Source: DAOUTY01 sp964453665
Lineage (GTDB): Bacteria > Chloroflexota > Dehalococcoidia > SZUA-161
Assembly (NCBI GenBank): GCA_964453665.1
Contig: CAYVQT010000025.1
Span: forward strand, 1 to 43,536
Length of the DNA stretch: 43,536 nucleotides
Direction: 5' to 3'
In this document: positions 42,361 to 43,536 of the stretch, piece by piece
How the letters are laid out: each line of letters starts with the position of its first letter
How positions within the stretch are numbered: the stretch's first letter is position 1
The notes under the pieces: model-generated
Told to the model about the DNA's origin: nothing
The model's input: the letters and a program-made list of their open reading frames with translations, nothing else
The model's database searches: none
Translations under genes and position numbers: made by a program

Positions 42361-43284
42361 ATGAAAACGAAGAGCAAGCTGGAAAAAATATTGGAAAGCG
42401 GTCAATTTGCGGTCACTGGAGAGCTAGGCCCTCCTGCAAGCGCCAATACCGATGTAATCAAACAAAAAGCGAAGTATTTAAAGGGCAATGTTGACGCTGT
42501 CAATGTCACCGATGGCCAGACGGCCGTGGTCCGGATGTCAAGCTGGGCGGCTTGCCTTCTGGGAAAAGAGGAAGGGTTAGAACCAACCGTGCAGATGACA
42601 TGTCGTGATCGAAATCGTATCGCCCTCCAGATGGATATACTAGGTATTTCCGCTCTAGGTATAAACAACTTGCTCTGTCTTACCGGTGACCACCAGATAT
42701 TTGGCAACCACCCCACTTCCAAGGGGGTCTATGACCTCGATTCTATCCAGTTCATCAAGATGGTTAAGGAGATGAGGGATGAGAAGAAATTCCAGTGCGG
42801 TGATGAGATGGATATAGAACCAAGGCTCTTCATCGGGGCTGCGGCCAACCCGTTTGCAGACCCTTTCGAATTCAGAGTTCTTCGACTGGCTAACAAAGTA
42901 GCCGCAGGTGCCGATTTCATTCAGACCCAGATTATCTATAATGTGGACAAATTTTCCAAGTGGATGGAAGCGGTCAGGGAGAAAGGACTGCATGAAAAGG
43001 TTAAAATCCTTGCGGGTGTAGCTCCAATAAAATCCATTGGCGCAGCCCGTTATATGCAGAGGAAGGTCCCCGGCATGGATGTCCCAGAGGAGACTATCGA
43101 GCGACTTAAGAGCGTACCCAAGGAAAATGTTTCAAAAGAAGGAATTAAGGTTTGCGTGGATATTATTAACCAGGTACGCGAGATCAAGGGAGTTGCTGGA
43201 ATCCATTTAATGGCTATTGAATGGGAGGAGGCAGTTCACGAAATCGTAGAACAAGCGGGATTATTACCTCGACCTCAAGTTTAG
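42361..43284 (+). CDS. metF: Methylene-tetrahydrofolate reductase
   Basis: A 307-aa FAD-dependent TIM-barrel enzyme reducing 5,10-methylene-THF to 5-methyl-THF, the methyl-branch step of the Wood-Ljungdahl pathway. Family marks: VTGELGPP at the N terminus, QMTCRDRNR, NLLCLTGDH, GAAANPF and a late FIQTQIIYNVDKF segment. It forms the MetVF pair with the upstream gene (12 bp gap). No NADH-binding partner adjoins it; the neighbours are a soluble hydrogenase, so H2 is a plausible electron source. Confidence 0.95.
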   Translation: MKTKSKLEKILESGQFAVTGELGPPASANTDVIKQKAKYLKGNVDAVNVTDGQTAVVRMSSWAACLLGKEEGLEPTVQMTCRDRNRIALQMDILGISALGINNLLCLTGDHQIFGNHPTSKGVYDLDSIQFIKMVKEMRDEKKFQCGDEMDIEPRLFIGAAANPFADPFEFRVLRLANKVAAGADFIQTQIIYNVDKFSKWMEAVREKGLHEKVKILAGVAPIKSIGAARYMQRKVPGMDVPEETIERLKSVPKENVSKEGIKVCVDIINQVREIKGVAGIHLMAIEWEEAVHEIVEQAGLLPRPQV

Positions 43285-43333
43285 TGGTTGGCCGATAGGG
43301 ATTCCCCGCTTGGGTAGCGAAGTCTCTCAAACT

Positions 43334-43363
43334 TTGACAAAATTATCGAGATATGATTATATA
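43334..43363 (+). promoter_or_regulatory. Sigma-70-like promoter candidate
   Basis: TTGACA (43334-43339) and TATATA (43358-43363) are separated by 18 bp, in an AT-rich stretch with several overlapping TATATT/TATTAT alternatives. It reads toward the window end. Confidence 0.45.
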
Positions 43364-43376
43364 TTATACGTTGTCT

Positions 43377-43392
43377 GCCCAAAAAATTGGGC
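43377..43392 (+). terminator. Weak hairpin after metF
   Basis: GCCCAA-AAAA-TTGGGC forms a 6-bp stem; only a short CTTTT follows, six bases later. It may be the terminator of the hup-metVF transcript, or a terminator on the other strand. Confidence 0.35.
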
Positions 43393-43504
43393 GGCAATCT
43401 TTTCCAGGCTGCTCAACCCCATGAAGACGCACAAATATGGTACGAACGCCTCGAGCAAAGCCCAAAGGTCGACAGGTAATCCAGTTTAATGTACAAAACT
43501 TAAA

Positions 43505-43527
43505 TCCCCGACCGTAAGGTCGAGGGA
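43505..43527 (+). mobile_element. IS200/IS605-like subterminal hairpin
   Basis: TCCCCGACC-GTAA-GGTCGAGGGA is a 9-bp stem with one bulged A and a GNRA-type loop, followed by TGAAGTTTT. This matches the common 'AATCCCC...GGGGATGAAGT' right-end hairpin of IS200/IS605 elements and of the omega-RNA scaffold of TnpB. No tnpA or tnpB is visible to its left, so this is either a solo end or the element lies outside the window. Confidence 0.5.
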
Positions 43528-43536
43528 TGAAGTTTT

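Larger units (their letters stand above)
43285..43503. other. Non-coding end of window
   Basis: No gene is seen. It holds a weak hairpin, a promoter-like sequence and, at the extreme end, an IS200/IS605-like hairpin, listed separately. Confidence 0.6.

Overview
The window looks like a chromosomal segment of an anaerobic, hydrogen- and formate-metabolising bacterium, most plausibly a non-model Dehalococcoidia-type Chloroflexota. This is inferred from gene content, not from a marker gene: NarL-type sensor kinases and regulators, a DUF951 protein beside a type-2 pyrF, an STT3-like glycosyltransferase, desulforedoxin-like proteins, three [NiFe] hydrogenases, Hdr subunits and MetVF. Bacterial-style SECIS hairpins directly after two in-frame UGA codons argue against an archaeon.

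Layout. 1-6.6 kb (+ strand mostly) is housekeeping or accessory: STT3-like protein, RDD protein, zinc alcohol dehydrogenase, two very small desulforedoxin-like genes (- strand), pyrF, DUF951, a duplicated-domain protein and tRNA-Ala(UGC). At 6.7-9.6 kb (-) there is a decayed AAA+ ATPase end and a kinase/regulator pair. At 9.8-20.3 kb (-) lies one long, translationally coupled operon: hdrC-hdrB-hdrA-mvhD1-fdhA-fdhB-mvhD2-mvhG-mvhA-protease. hdrA and mvhD2 each appear broken by an in-frame TGA. In both cases the TGA replaces a conserved cysteine, a hairpin follows at once, and homology continues in the same frame, so both are read here as selenoproteins. The operon pairs a formate module (FdhAB + MvhD1) and a hydrogen module (MvhAG + MvhD2) with one HdrABC core.

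At 21.0-21.8 kb (-) three tandem genes of 57-59 codons encode near-identical one-helix membrane proteins. At 23.2 kb (+) a related helix is fused to a cysteine-pair domain. Around them (22.2-28.8 kb) are three NarL-type response regulators and two sensor kinases. Three promoter regions (hdrC operon, the small membrane proteins, the 23.2-kb gene) share one architecture: a 7-2-7 inverted heptamer (TAGGCAT-N2-ATGCCTA type) about 51 bp upstream of a CAGGCATWAW box. The 7-2-7 layout is that of NarL-family operators, so the local regulators are good candidates to control the local redox genes.

At 29.1-38.3 kb (+) a cysteine-rich protein is followed by a complete HoxEFUYH-type NAD(P)-linked hydrogenase operon. 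Its HoxF is fused to a GltD/NfnB-like flavoprotein (1028 aa), and its HoxU is extended by a NuoG-like domain. At 38.7-43.3 kb (+) a Tat-less group-1-type hydrogenase (hupSL), its protease, metV and metF form one cluster, linking hydrogen oxidation to methylene-tetrahydrofolate reduction in the Wood-Ljungdahl pathway. The window ends in a GNRA-capped hairpin resembling the right end of IS200/IS605 elements.

Together the genes feed electrons from H2 and formate, through cytoplasmic iron-sulfur and flavin enzymes that could bifurcate or confurcate electrons, into NAD(P)H, ferredoxin, an unknown Hdr substrate and the methyl branch of C1 metabolism. No selenocysteine machinery genes and no reductive dehalogenase lie inside the window.
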